Origin: Oscillospiraceae bacterium
GTDB lineage: Bacteria > Bacillota > Clostridia > Saccharofermentanales > Saccharofermentanaceae
Assembly: GCA_902788505.1 (NCBI GenBank)
Contig: CADAKH010000012.1
Span: 38,422-102,421, forward strand
Reading direction: 5' to 3'
DNA: 64,000 nt
Shown: piece by piece, positions 1 to 9,050 of the stretch
Position numbering within the stretch: position 1 is the stretch's first letter
Layout: each line of letters starts with the position of its first letter
The notes under the pieces: generated by a model
What the model was told of the DNA's origin: nothing
Databases searched by the model: none
What the model saw: the letters and a program-made list of their open reading frames with translations, nothing else
Translations under genes and position numbers: made by a program

Positions 1-9
1 GGCCTTCAT
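1..9 (-). CDS. start of a downstream gene (only three codons in window)
   Basis: On the minus strand an ATG-AAG-GCC begins at 9, and the ATGA overlaps the stop codon of the ABC ATPase gene. A GGGAGGTG ribosome binding site lies at about 18-25. The 4-nt overlap implies translational coupling. LolD/MacB-type ATPases are normally followed by an FtsX-like permease, so that is the expected product, but nothing of it is visible here. Confidence 0.55.
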
Positions 10-770
10 CAGTTGTCACCTCCCTGTGCGAGAAGTGTGAGCGTGTCGCTTATCTTCTGATACATCTGCCGGTCGGTAGCTTCACCCTTATATATCTGAT
101 GGAAGATAACACCGTCCTTGATAAACAGAACACGTGATGCATTTGATGCAGCCTTTGTTGAGTGAGTGACCATCAGGATAGTCTGTCCCATCTGGTTAAC
201 TTTCTTGAAAAGCGCTAGAAGTTCGTCTGATGATTTCGAGTCGAGTGCACCAGTGGGCTCATCGGCAAGGATAATCTTCGGGTTTGTGATAAGCGCTCTT
301 GCAACCGCAGCTCTCTGCTTCTGGCCGCCGGAAACTTCGTAGGGGTATTTCTTTATGATCTCGCCGATTCCCAATGCAGGTGCCAGAGAATCGAGTCTCT
401 GCTTCATCTCAGCATGCTTTTTGCCGGCAAGAACGAGAGGAAGATAGATGTTGTCTTCCAGCGAAAATGTATCGAGAAGATTGAAATCCTGGAACACAAA
501 TCCGAGGTTGTCACGGCGGAACATTGCGACATCCTTTTCCTTAACTTTTGTAAGGTCCTTGTCTTCAAGGATGACCGTTCCCTCGGTGGGCTTATCGAGT
601 GCGGCAAGGATGTTGAGAAGGGTCGTTTTTCCTGATCCGGACTCTCCCATGATCGCTACATACTCGCCCTTTTCGACAGTGAAACTGACATTCTTAAGCG
701 CCTCGACAGAAGCACCTCCGAATCTTGTCTTGTATATTTTTTTGATGTTTTTTGCTTCAAGCAGACTCAT
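9..770 (-). CDS. ABC transporter ATP-binding protein, LolD/MacB/SalX type
   Basis: This is a 253-residue nucleotide-binding subunit. Visible motifs are Walker A GESGSGKTT near residue 41, the Q-loop in FVFQDFNLLD, the signature VSGGQKQR near residue 146 and Walker B IILADEP followed by TGALDSK. These are typical of the family that energises FtsX-fold permeases for lipoprotein release, macrolide or antimicrobial-peptide export. It would sit on the cytoplasmic face of a membrane complex. The stop overlaps the start of a further gene that leaves the window, presumably the permease. No BceRS-like two-component genes are visible next to it, so substrate and regulation are unknown. Confidence 0.93.
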   Translation of the reverse strand: MSLLEAKNIKKIYKTRFGGASVEALKNVSFTVEKGEYVAIMGESGSGKTTLLNILAALDKPTEGTVILEDKDLTKVKEKDVAMFRRDNLGFVFQDFNLLDTFSLEDNIYLPLVLAGKKHAEMKQRLDSLAPALGIGEIIKKYPYEVSGGQKQRAAVARALITNPKIILADEPTGALDSKSSDELLALFKKVNQMGQTILMVTHSTKAASNASRVLFIKDGVIFHQIYKGEATDRQMYQKISDTLTLLAQGGDN

Positions 771-1046
771 TATTCATTTATCCTTTCTTTCGGTTTGATG
801 GCATCAGTATAAAATTACCTTCCAAACCATTCCTTAACATCTGCTTACGCAAATCTTACATGTGTGTCATATTTATCAAACACGTTATTCTCCGCCTTCA
901 TAACTGTCCCAGAACGCGAAAAAACTCCGTTATAATTCCATTTTCCGGTACCGCTACCGTATTACTCTCAGAATATAATATACTAATAATGAGGCGTTCG
1001 GTTCAATTTGATATAACTGCGGTTTGTTCTTTGGAGGGGATATTGT

Positions 1047-2285
1047 ATGAGGACAAAAACTTTTATCGCTTTATTGCTTTCTCTGTGTCTCCTTGTTTCC
1101 TGTTCAGCATTTGACTATGACAAGCTCCGTTCAAGAGACGGCCTGATGATGTATGTCGGATCGACGAGTTATGCGCTTCAATATGAAGGTTCAAATGACT
1201 GTACCGGTATAGGCTACAGGATCGAATGGAACGGCAAAATCACCAGAACAGTCGGTTACCAGATCACCGATACTTTATACGATTATGCTGTCCTGAATGA
1301 GGAGGACTATAAGACACTCTATGAGTTTGCCGAACTAAGCCGGAAGAAAGACCCGTTTAAAGATTATTCTGAGAGAGTTTATGACGGGTGGATCTGGGAA
1401 TTTGAATATTATTACAGCGAGGACAAGGATCCTTTTGAGATCTACAAAGGCTATTGCTATAACCAGGAAGATCTGCAGATAGTCTTAGATATGCTGGAAT
1501 CGTATTTCCCTGATATAAAGTATATTCCGGCTCCCACCGAAGAGGCGGAAGACAATCCTGCTCCTTCCGGAAATACAGGAAACGATCCGGATCCTGTTGT
1601 TGAGACAGCTGTTGATACATTAACACCCAAAGGCTATGCCTCAGTAGATTATTTCAAAAGCTTTTACGGACTGTATGACGTGATCGATGACAGGTATATA
1701 GAAGATTTCATTCTCTTTCAGCAGATAACGGAAGATGACATGTTTGAACATGATTACGGTAAAGATCTGATCGATTCTTTCGATAACGGGGATTACAGTC
1801 AATTCGGATACAGCATGAACTGGAATGAACTTAATTTTCAGGAGTTAACATTAAATGCGAGAATTGATATCACTAACGCAATAGATAATTCCAGATGGAT
1901 CTACATGGTCTTTGAAGTTCCGATACCTGACAGTGATGAGACTGAGAGAGTAACCATGCTCTCTGATTTTCACCATAACATGTTTTATTTTGATGTCGAT
2001 GAAGATAACTATCGGAATTCAAGGAAAAAACTGGATCTGACCGAACTGGCGAAGGAGATTCAGGTGGATATGATCCCTGAAGATGCCGAAAGACAGGATC
2101 CTGACCGCGATAAATATGCTCTGTCTTACGAATATGATGTATATATCTTCACTTACGACAGACATTTTATCCATATCTCGAACAACACTTACTACCGTTT
2201 TCACCAGTCATTTGATGTTTACTGGAAGCTGGTATACTACAGAGAATTCAATGAGGAATATGAAGTGAATACTGCCGGGACATGA
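1047..2285 (+). CDS. predicted lipoprotein of unknown function
   Basis: A 412-residue protein with a lipoprotein signal peptide: positively charged start, hydrophobic core and lipobox LVSC with the lipidated cysteine at residue 19. The mature part is acidic and rich in Asp, Glu and Tyr, with a Pro/Glu/Asn-rich linker around residues 165-190 that separates two halves. No catalytic motif is recognised. A GGAGGGG ribosome binding site at 1033-1039 fixes the start. It is transcribed divergently from the ABC ATPase gene and ends in its own terminator, so it looks monocistronic. It is probably exposed on the outer face of the membrane. Confidence 0.85.
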   Translation: MRTKTFIALLLSLCLLVSCSAFDYDKLRSRDGLMMYVGSTSYALQYEGSNDCTGIGYRIEWNGKITRTVGYQITDTLYDYAVLNEEDYKTLYEFAELSRKKDPFKDYSERVYDGWIWEFEYYYSEDKDPFEIYKGYCYNQEDLQIVLDMLESYFPDIKYIPAPTEEAEDNPAPSGNTGNDPDPVVETAVDTLTPKGYASVDYFKSFYGLYDVIDDRYIEDFILFQQITEDDMFEHDYGKDLIDSFDNGDYSQFGYSMNWNELNFQELTLNARIDITNAIDNSRWIYMVFEVPIPDSDETERVTMLSDFHHNMFYFDVDEDNYRNSRKKLDLTELAKEIQVDMIPEDAERQDPDRDKYALSYEYDVYIFTYDRHFIHISNNTYYRFHQSFDVYWKLVYYREFNEEYEVNTAGT

Positions 2286-2306
2286 ATCTGCCCGGCAGCC
2301 TTTTTA
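2272..2306 (+). terminator. rho-independent terminator
   Basis: An 8-bp perfect stem CTGCCGGG/CCCGGCAG (2272-2279 and 2291-2298) is followed by TTTTT. The left arm lies inside the last codons and the stop codon of the upstream lipoprotein gene. Confidence 0.85.
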
Positions 2307-2324
2307 CGATTTTTTCTGCCTGCG

Positions 2325-2519
2325 TCACATATCTTTGCCGGGCTCATCGGTGCCCGCTGTTTTACCGGTTTCCGCCCTATTCATACGGCGCTTCTTATTA
2401 AGCAAGACAATGAGAACAACCGTGCTTGCGATAAAAACACCAAGAACGATCAATAAGATAACAATAACTCCGATACCCAGTACCGCAATGCCCGGACCGC
2501 TTATCATATCATAATTCAT
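2325..2519 (-). CDS. small single-pass membrane protein
   Basis: A 64-residue protein with one long hydrophobic segment, about residues 10-40 and rich in Ile, Val and Leu, followed by a basic stop-transfer stretch (NKKRRMNR) and a polar tail. GGAGG lies 9 nt upstream of the ATG, and the start follows the stop of the MFS-like gene after one base, so it is the last gene of a four-gene membrane-protein operon. No family recognised. It may be an accessory subunit of the neighbouring transporter, which is inferred from position only. Confidence 0.7.
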   Translation of the reverse strand: MNYDMISGPGIAVLGIGVIVILLIVLGVFIASTVVLIVLLNKKRRMNRAETGKTAGTDEPGKDM

Positions 2520-2520
2520 A

Positions 2521-3588
2521 CTATTTCGCCTCCTTATCAGGTTTTAGTATATTCATTGCTATAAGAAAACAGATTGCCGATGTAAGAATAATTACAAATA
2601 CATTAACAATAAAGCTTTCGCTTCCCAAATACCATGATATGGCAGCACCTGCAAAAAGTGCTGCTGTCGTAATACCGAATGCCGCACCCGGAGCGATCTT
2701 CATCACCGATATTATCATGCCAAGAGTAACTGCCATAGTCATACTGAAAAACATGATCCCGATAAGCGAAATGATCATGATCTTATTGCCAAGGATCAGG
2801 AACGGAAGCGCACCGATTATGCTTATGAACGCTGTCTTGCATATTCCTATCTTATCCGATAAGATTCCGCCGAGAGCTTTGCCGGTACCCATGAACACGA
2901 AAAGAAGAACTGACTGGAATACCGTGGTTTTCCATGTCATCGGAATACCGTAACTGATATAAGATCTGACAGCAACGATGAAGAAAACTCCGAATATTGC
3001 TCCTGCGGCGCTTTTACCTGCCTTCACATAATTGAATCCTTTGCACTCATCGTACTCTTCCGGGATATCCTTATATATCTTCTCGCCTATAAGGACCAAA
3101 GGAAACATCAGGGCACAAATGAAAGCGATCCACCAGAAAGATATATTGGTGGCAGCAAGAAGCTGGCCTGTTATTACTCCGAACGAACCGCCGCTTACAA
3201 AGACTGCGACCGGAGTTAGTTTTCCGCCTGACACCCTTATTGTAAGTTCAGCTCCGGATATATGGATCAATGCATTTCCGGTGGAAAGGATAACAAGTGC
3301 TGCCCAGAAGATCACTCCTCTGTCCTGCGAAATAAAGAACAGAAGGAACCCGGAAAGAAGAAGCGGAACAGCTAATATTCCCGGTTTAAACTTTACAAAA
3401 AGATCGCGGAGCGAACCCCAGAACAGCTGCGGAACAAATGCTATGCAGTTATAAATAAGAGCAGCAAGCGCGGTAAATGCCGGATCTTCAAAGATACGGT
3501 AGAACATAAAGTAGCATACAACCTCATTCAGCATGTGAATGACAAAGTATAGTATCGAAGCCTTTACCGCATTATCTTTTAGAGTCAT
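2521..3588 (-). CDS. MFS-like transporter
   Basis: A polytopic membrane protein of about 355 residues with at least ten hydrophobic segments. There is a cytoplasmic loop near residues 165-185 between the two halves, and a GTGKALGGILSDKIG segment resembling the loop before the second-half repeat of major facilitator proteins. The protein is shorter than the usual 400 residues. Two ATG codons are adjacent; the second is preferred because AGGAG lies 5 nt upstream of it and only 2 nt from the first. It is the third gene of an operon of membrane proteins. Substrate unknown. Confidence 0.75.
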   Translation of the reverse strand: MTLKDNAVKASILYFVIHMLNEVVCYFMFYRIFEDPAFTALAALIYNCIAFVPQLFWGSLRDLFVKFKPGILAVPLLLSGFLLFFISQDRGVIFWAALVILSTGNALIHISGAELTIRVSGGKLTPVAVFVSGGSFGVITGQLLAATNISFWWIAFICALMFPLVLIGEKIYKDIPEEYDECKGFNYVKAGKSAAGAIFGVFFIVAVRSYISYGIPMTWKTTVFQSVLLFVFMGTGKALGGILSDKIGICKTAFISIIGALPFLILGNKIMIISLIGIMFFSMTMAVTLGMIISVMKIAPGAAFGITTAALFAGAAISWYLGSESFIVNVFVIILTSAICFLIAMNILKPDKEAK

Positions 3589-3601
3589 CATCTCTCCTTT
3601 G

Positions 3602-3967
3602 TCAGATCAGATATTTGAATATCAGAAATGCCAGTGGCGTTCCAAGTACAAAAGATGCACCGTTAAGTATCAAAGACAGTAAAAACGCATTTGGTTTTCT
3701 TGCAAACAGAAGTTTCCTGAATATCAGAGCTTCAGTTATAAATACGGCTGACTCCAATATAATGACATACACCGGTCTCGGAACAGAAGTGTATGTATAA
3801 AGCAGCATATCAGCGAAAACCACAACAGGGTTAGTGAGCGTATTGGTGAAGAAGATAACTGCAAGATCGAATCCTTTCCGAATGCCGGAAATAAGCGCAG
3901 CTGTTTCTTCCAAAACAAGCGTCAGGATAAGGCATAACGCAAATGTCCAGATTACTTCTTTCACCAT
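3602..3967 (-). CDS. integral membrane protein, unknown
   Basis: About 121 residues with four hydrophobic segments and no recognised family. An in-frame TTG at 3982 could extend it by five residues, but the ATG at 3967 overlaps the upstream stop as ATGGTGA, which suggests translational re-initiation and is the chosen start. The gene is 10-15 nt from the MFS-like gene, so all four genes are probably co-transcribed. A conserved-looking FRKLLFARKPNAFLLSLILNG segment joins the last two helices. Confidence 0.7.
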   Translation of the reverse strand: MVKEVIWTFALCLILTLVLEETAALISGIRKGFDLAVIFFTNTLTNPVVVFADMLLYTYTSVPRPVYVIILESAVFITEALIFRKLLFARKPNAFLLSLILNGASFVLGTPLAFLIFKYLI

Positions 3968-4317
3968 AGTGACAGGCTGCAAAGAACAACAGGGACCATA
4001 AATATCAGATTACAGATCGCAGAGATAAAAAAACCGTTCATCTTTCTGTCTTTAAGGATAAACTGCCAGACCAGTCCTTCAAACACTGCAAGCAATACAT
4101 ACACTATAACAAAACCAAATATATCGGAATCAAAAGTGTATGCGCTGGTCAACACTAACGGAACAAAAAGAAGCAGGCTCAATGAGATGTGCAGAAAAAA
4201 CAGAATCCAATGATCTATTTTTTTCTTAAGTCCGAAGAATCTCGAAAACAGCTGTCCGTATAAAAACGGATACGACAACATCCAGCATATCAGGATAAGA
4301 AACGCCGCAAATCCCAT
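3961..4317 (-). CDS. integral membrane protein, unknown
   Basis: A 118-residue protein with about four transmembrane segments, first gene of the 4317-2325 operon. A GGGG-containing ribosome binding site precedes the ATG. Its C-terminal part (FILKDRKMNGFFISAICNLI) resembles the pattern in the next gene product (FARKPNAFLLSLILNG), so the two small proteins may be diverged paralogues working as a pair. That relationship is inferred by eye. Confidence 0.7.
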   Translation of the reverse strand: MGFAAFLILICWMLSYPFLYGQLFSRFFGLKKKIDHWILFFLHISLSLLLFVPLVLTSAYTFDSDIFGFVIVYVLLAVFEGLVWQFILKDRKMNGFFISAICNLIFMVPVVLCSLSLW

Positions 4318-4445
4318 ATTGATTTCCCCATCTAAAACTCATTATTATTGCAGTATCCGTGTCTGATACGGTCTTATACTATGTAAACAGATGAACTGTC
4401 GGATATGTTGCAATGTCCTTTCTTAATGACCCCTGCTTTTCAAAT

Positions 4446-5423
4446 TTAAGTCCAGCTGTTGAAGCGCACTCTTTCAGACACAGGTCTCTTGCTCGGTGCG
4501 TGGAAATCTTCTTCAGCCTTGCCGACAGGAAGAATGCATACAACTTCATATCCTTCGGGAACATTCAGTACAGCTGCGATCTTGTCGCATATCCTGTCAA
4601 CATCCGTAATATGACCTTCGTACCAGCAGCTCTGATATCCGAGTTCAACGATAGCAAGCAGCATGTTCTCGATGGCCGCAGAATAATCCTGGATCGCAAA
4701 GCATCTGTCACGGTAAGCATTTATCCTTTGTGTCAGTACGACGATCATTGCAGGGGCAGTCTGTGCAACAGGCGGATCGAGCTGTTCCTTAACTTTGGCA
4801 AGAATCTCCGGATCATTTACTATGATCACATCCGTTGTCTGCTTATTACAACCTGAAGGAGCATCGATGCCTGCCTTTGCGATAGTCATCAGATCCTTCT
4901 CCGGCACACTCTCCTGAAGGAATCTTCCGCGGTAACTGTGACGAGTCGCGATCGTGCCTACCGCGCTCTTAAGTGACATAACATAGATCTGGCAGGGGTT
5001 TGCCTCATCCCAGTATTCCGGAAAAACCTCGAGTTCCTTGAAGCCCAAACTCTTATAAAACTCGTTGGTAATGTCGTAGTCTTCATACATACCGGATCTG
5101 ACGGTCTTGACCTGAATGAATTCGTAGCCCTTCATGGATGCATAATCCTTTGCGGCAGCGAAAAGTCTTCTTCCGACGCCTTTTCTGTGACACTCCTTAC
5201 GCACTCCCATTACAGCAAGTTCCATAGTCTCCCTGCCGGTCTCTTTCAGGCACAGGAAACCTTCTGTGACATCTCCGTCAACCGAAGCCCAAAAAGGCTG
5301 ATCTGCCGACTCTTTAATATACTGTTCACGACTCGCCTCAACCTCGAACCACTCGGTAAGAGATTCGAGGATCTCACGTGATATCCTTCTTTTTTCATTT
5401 GCATCTTCTATAAATCTGATCAT
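4446..5423 (-). CDS. GNAT acetyltransferase fused to a nitroreductase domain
   Basis: A 325-residue two-domain protein. Residues 1-152 form a GNAT acetyltransferase: the acetyl-CoA loop is visible in MGVRKECHRKGVGRRLF, followed by FYKSLGF typical of the last strand. Residues 160-325 resemble the nitroreductase family, with APSGCNKQTTDVIIV near the N-terminus of that half, the helix containing AAIENMLLAIVELGYQSCWYEG, and VCILPVGKAEE near the end, all common in small FMN-dependent nitroreductases. The fusion would join acyl transfer and flavin-dependent reduction in one cytoplasmic enzyme; the substrate is unknown. AAGGAAG precedes the ATG. Confidence 0.85.
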   Translation of the reverse strand: MIRFIEDANEKRRISREILESLTEWFEVEASREQYIKESADQPFWASVDGDVTEGFLCLKETGRETMELAVMGVRKECHRKGVGRRLFAAAKDYASMKGYEFIQVKTVRSGMYEDYDITNEFYKSLGFKELEVFPEYWDEANPCQIYVMSLKSAVGTIATRHSYRGRFLQESVPEKDLMTIAKAGIDAPSGCNKQTTDVIIVNDPEILAKVKEQLDPPVAQTAPAMIVVLTQRINAYRDRCFAIQDYSAAIENMLLAIVELGYQSCWYEGHITDVDRICDKIAAVLNVPEGYEVVCILPVGKAEEDFHAPSKRPVSERVRFNSWT

Positions 5424-5536
5424 GGATAGCTTCCTTAAGTTGATTTTTACGCCATTTCACTCACATAGAAATTATAACATTCAACATGCGCATTGCCTGA
5501 TTATTATGAATACGGCGAGACACCTGTCTACATATG

Positions 5537-6820
5537 TCATGCCTCGTCCTTCTCGGATGAGGTTTTTCCTTTGGACAATTTATAAAGCTCTTCGGATGCG
5601 AGTCTTGTCTTTGCAACGATGTCGCCTTCTTTCGGGAAGCAGAAGAACAGACAGTCATTCGTGCCGATCGAAACGATATCGCCTATCTCGTACCAGTAAT
5701 AATCAGAGTTAACACTGTAAGATGCATTGGGCGACTGTTCGTAGTGAAGTCTGCCGTCACATCCGTCAAGCACGAAGCCGTTGTTGTCGTGATGAAGTTT
5801 TCCCGTGCCGACCATATAAAGCGCTTTCGAATCTTTAAGTACCGCTATGTCGCACGGAACATCCAGAAAATATGTGCCTGCTGCGATCTCATCTTTTATC
5901 TGCTGTCTCTCCCATGCGAACCAGTCAGGGATATGTGTGAACTTCGGCTCGACATTGATGCCATTCAGTCTTCCGAAGACATCCATCTCATATGCGGCTC
6001 CGCACTTTTTGCATGTGAGAGTAATGCCCTTTCCTTCCGTCTCGCCTTCGGTCATGCAATGCGGACACTTGTAAAGGATCCTGTTAAGGCCGTCAGCCCT
6101 GAACGGCTCGTCGATCTCGACCCTGTTGTCGAGCTGCCACTTGAAATAGTCCAGCGTGAATTCTCTGTCAACTATTGCATCTATCTCTCTTACCTTTGTA
6201 TTGGCCAGTTCTTCAGGCGTGAAAAGACACTTCATCTGACATGTGACCTTAACATCTCTTTTCTGGAGATTGTTATAAAGTGGATCTCTTGCAAACGCAC
6301 CGAATGTCGTGATCATGACAACAGGGTGCTTGAGCTTCTTCAAAAGAACACCCAGTCTTCTGGGGATCCTCGTAGCCGTTCCGTCCAGTGAATAACCTGC
6401 CTCAGGATACATCAGAACACTTGATTTATTTGTATTTAACGCATACTGCATATCCGAGATAAGTGTCAGGTCAGATACGAATTTCCTCGTGGGAATGCAG
6501 CCGAGAGACCTCATCAGCCATTCTTTGCCGACCAGGGCGTCTGATGTGCAGACGATGTTAAAAGGACGCCCTTTAAGCACTTCAAATGCAATCGCAAGAT
6601 CCGTGAAACTGCAGTGGTTCATGAGGATCATCCACGGTCCGTCGCCGGCTCTGTCCATATCGATCTTCTCGCACGAGAAATCAACCTTCTTCAGTTCGCC
6701 GCCCAGTCCGATACGTGCGATCCCTGCCAGAAGCTTCGAAGGCTTCTTGGGCAGCTTATGCTCCCATGAAGGAAGGCTCATTGCCTCATCATAACTGATG
6801 TATTTAGTCTTGATCTTCAT
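5537..6820 (-). CDS. PlsC-like acyltransferase with C-terminal zinc ribbon
   Basis: A 427-residue protein. The acyltransferase domain has the HX4D motif (His69, Asp74 in NHCSFTD) and a MYPEAGYS block that corresponds to the third acyltransferase motif (usually FPEGTRS). It therefore probably transfers acyl groups to a lysophospholipid or glycerol phosphate at the membrane. Around residues 250-280 there is a zinc ribbon with CPHC and CKKC pairs, and the C-terminal 150 residues are of unknown fold. The added domains set it apart from a housekeeping PlsC of about 200-250 residues. It follows the GNAT gene by 12 nt, with GAGGAGA before the ATG. Confidence 0.85.
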   Translation of the reverse strand: MKIKTKYISYDEAMSLPSWEHKLPKKPSKLLAGIARIGLGGELKKVDFSCEKIDMDRAGDGPWMILMNHCSFTDLAIAFEVLKGRPFNIVCTSDALVGKEWLMRSLGCIPTRKFVSDLTLISDMQYALNTNKSSVLMYPEAGYSLDGTATRIPRRLGVLLKKLKHPVVMITTFGAFARDPLYNNLQKRDVKVTCQMKCLFTPEELANTKVREIDAIVDREFTLDYFKWQLDNRVEIDEPFRADGLNRILYKCPHCMTEGETEGKGITLTCKKCGAAYEMDVFGRLNGINVEPKFTHIPDWFAWERQQIKDEIAAGTYFLDVPCDIAVLKDSKALYMVGTGKLHHDNNGFVLDGCDGRLHYEQSPNASYSVNSDYYWYEIGDIVSIGTNDCLFFCFPKEGDIVAKTRLASEELYKLSKGKTSSEKDEA

Positions 6821-6832
6821 CCGGTTCTCCTC

Positions 6833-7354
6833 TCACGAATGTTGCGAAAACTCATCTCTTCTTATGACCGAGACATGCGTGATCCCGTTATCTTCATCGG
6901 GATATTCCTTCTCGAAATGCATTCCGATCGATTCGGCTGTCTTAAATGACCCGGTATTAGTGTATTTACAGTATGAATACAGAGCAGGATAATCCGTATT
7001 TGCAAAAGCCCAGTCCCTGACGGCAGCGGCCGCTTCCCGGGCATATCCTTTGCGCTGCCGATCGGCGCGGATATGGTAGCCAATCTCAGGCAGCATCTCG
7101 CCTTCGATATTCTGAAGTGTCAGACCGCAGTCACCGATCATCTCCCCCGTCTCCTTAAGGCACACAGCCCAAAGGCCGAACCCGTTCTCTTTATAGCGGT
7201 TCATGTTGCGTTCGATCCACGCCCTTACGCGTGCCTCATCGAATTCATACGGATAATGCTGCATGATCTCCCTGTCTCCCAAAACAGCATACAGGGCCTC
7301 GAAATCATCCATGTTCATTTCTCTTAAGAAAAGTCTTTCTGTCTCTATACGCAA
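6833..7354 (-). CDS. GNAT N-acetyltransferase, RimJ/RimL type
   Basis: A 173-residue GNAT protein opening with IETERLFLREM, the hallmark of the RimJ/RimL branch, and carrying RADRQRKGYAREA as the acetyl-CoA binding loop. The branch acetylates N-terminal amines or small molecules. The start is TTG at 7354 with AGGAG 10 nt upstream; no ATG fits as well. It lies directly upstream of the acyltransferase gene and is probably co-transcribed with it. Confidence 0.85.
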   Translation of the reverse strand: MRIETERLFLREMNMDDFEALYAVLGDREIMQHYPYEFDEARVRAWIERNMNRYKENGFGLWAVCLKETGEMIGDCGLTLQNIEGEMLPEIGYHIRADRQRKGYAREAAAAVRDWAFANTDYPALYSYCKYTNTGSFKTAESIGMHFEKEYPDEDNGITHVSVIRRDEFSQHS

Positions 7355-7556
7355 CTTATAAGTACTCCTTTTCGCCGGGGTTAAGTGACCATCTACTTTT
7401 CTGCTGTCAGAAATATATTAACTTTGAGTATAAAACACTTCTCAGGATTTTTGTAAAAATGTGGTTTCCCGGCCGGGCAAAAACAGGAATCCGCAATAAG
7501 AACGGAGTTTTTGCAGATAACGCCAGAAGCCATGAAAACAAGGCGTTGTAACAATG

Positions 7557-8189
7557 TTACTTAGCTTTTCTACGGAAAAACAGTCTGCCGATGAGGCTGA
7601 TAACGGGTCCGAGAAAGACCGCCATTAAGATTATCCCGATAACGGGCTTTCCGCCCGCCAGTGTTCCGACCGCAACAGCAGAGAAATCCCACGCCATGCG
7701 GATCAGCATTTTCGGGAACTTGGGAAATCTCGCTGCCACCTTCTCTGTAATGATTTTCGGAAGGGCATCGTACGGCGCCACACCCATATCGGAATTGATA
7801 TACACAGCTGCACTCACGATGAAGCACAACAGCGCCCCGATAAAGATCAGCCATCTTGATAGAGGATCAGTGAAATAATGCGCAGGAATGATCTTTCCCC
7901 ACAGCCAGTCGAAGAAATCCACATAATATCCGACCAGCACCATATTAAAGACCGTCCCGAACCCCAGGCTCGACCTGTCCCAGAATACAACAATTATGAG
8001 CATAACGGCATTGATAATGAGCTGCCAGGTACCAAAGAGCATCCCGATCCTCAGCGAGATCGCCTTGTTCATAAAAGAACAAGGGTCAGTTCCAAGTCCG
8101 CACAGCATCAGGAATGACAGGAAAAATCCCATCCCCAGCACTGCCAGAAAACAAACCGCTATACGCTTAAAATCAAGTTTGAACTTCAT
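7557..8189 (-). CDS. YczE/YitT-like integral membrane protein
   Basis: A 210-residue membrane protein with five to six hydrophobic segments. LCGLGTDPCSFMN near residue 30 and SDMGVAPYDALP near residue 130 are the paired, internally repeated motifs typical of the YczE/YyaS/YitT group. The biochemical role of that group is not settled. GAGGAGAG precedes the ATG. The gene stands alone, with about 200 bp on its 3' side that contains an inverted repeat GCAAAAAC/GTTTTTGC (7477-7484 and 7507-7514). Confidence 0.8.
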   Translation of the reverse strand: MKFKLDFKRIAVCFLAVLGMGFFLSFLMLCGLGTDPCSFMNKAISLRIGMLFGTWQLIINAVMLIIVVFWDRSSLGFGTVFNMVLVGYYVDFFDWLWGKIIPAHYFTDPLSRWLIFIGALLCFIVSAAVYINSDMGVAPYDALPKIITEKVAARFPKFPKMLIRMAWDFSAVAVGTLAGGKPVIGIILMAVFLGPVISLIGRLFFRRKAK

Positions 8190-8305
8190 TTATCTCTCCT
8201 CAACGGCTGCCACGCGCACCGCCGCATCTCCATCAGGGAAAGATTGTACTTCTAAATGTGCGTTACAGGAAGAGGGATATTCGGAGACAGTTTTTGCGGA
8301 AAAAC

Positions 8306-8641
8306 TTACTTACGGCTATACCTTCTCAAAATGGCCTTAATGTCAGGAAGAGCATCCATGAAGACCTCAACGCATTTGGGATCGAACTGAGTGCCCTTGC
8401 GCTTTAAACCTCTGAGAATTACGCGCACATAGCCTGCTGTCTTCTGGATGTGATCGCCGGTATCCGAGTCACGGTTTTCCACCATGTCTGCCATGATTAT
8501 GATGATTCCGTCCTGCATCTTCATGACGTTTTCGGAGAACTGGCGTATGTCACGGTTCTGCTCTGCCATGTCGGATTCCGTGAGTTTCGTGATCGGGTAA
8601 ATGATATATGACTCTGACAAAGCCACAAATATCACGGTCAT
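8306..8641 (-). pseudogene. decayed HD-GYP signalling protein
   Basis: The 111-residue frame joins two pieces of an HD-GYP-type c-di-GMP phosphodiesterase. Residues 45-83 carry MADMVENRDSDTGDHIQKT, the first helix of such domains, and the end reads TQFDPKCVEVFMDALPDI, which is the usual C-terminus. The metal-binding HD residues and the GYP motif between them are missing, so roughly 130-160 residues appear deleted in frame. The N-terminus is also cut, starting inside what looks like the last transmembrane helix of a sensor. The product cannot be catalytically active as a phosphodiesterase. Confidence 0.8.
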
Positions 8642-8708
8642 GAAAATAGTAAATGCACCAAATTAATATTCACTTTACAAATGGACCGGGAATCAGTATT
8701 TTTACCGG

Positions 8709-9038
8709 TCAGGAAGCAGGTATTTCGATCGAATACTTTTCGCCGGCGTACTTGTCCCGGGCAGGTGACTCAAGGTACAGCATGATCTCGTCATCAGACA
8801 CCCACTCGATATCCCATGAGACTTCTTCCATAAATCCTGCTCCCTTGTACTCGAAAATGCAGTCTTTCCCGTAATATACGTCCGGACGGCACATGGCATC
8901 CGTCTTCACCGTGACCGTGAGATCACCTGACGGTGAACTGAAAGACTCCTGCTTTTCATATTGGAGATCAGTGCAACCGGCCGCGAAAATTGTTACACCC
9001 AAAACCGCTATGCTCAACACATTTTTGATATTTTTCAT
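8709..9038 (-). CDS. small lipoprotein
   Basis: About 109 residues with a lipoprotein signal peptide and lipobox FAAGC (Cys22). The mature part begins with a polar stretch and then SPSGDLTVTV...DVYYGKDCIFEYKG, a layout reminiscent of DUF5412-like small exported proteins; this assignment is tentative. ATG at 9038 is preferred over TTG at 9044 because GCGGAG lies 6 nt upstream. It is 12 nt downstream of the next membrane-protein gene, so the two probably form an operon. Confidence 0.75.
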   Translation of the reverse strand: MKNIKNVLSIAVLGVTIFAAGCTDLQYEKQESFSSPSGDLTVTVKTDAMCRPDVYYGKDCIFEYKGAGFMEEVSWDIEWVSDDEIMLYLESPARDKYAGEKYSIEIPAS

Positions 9039-9050
9039 ATTCAACTCCGC

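Noticed and set aside
7477..7514. Third operator-like array upstream of the 7354 GNAT gene
   Set aside because: Only one inverted pair, GCAAAAAC/GTTTTTGC, is present. It is better seen as a single hairpin of unknown role.
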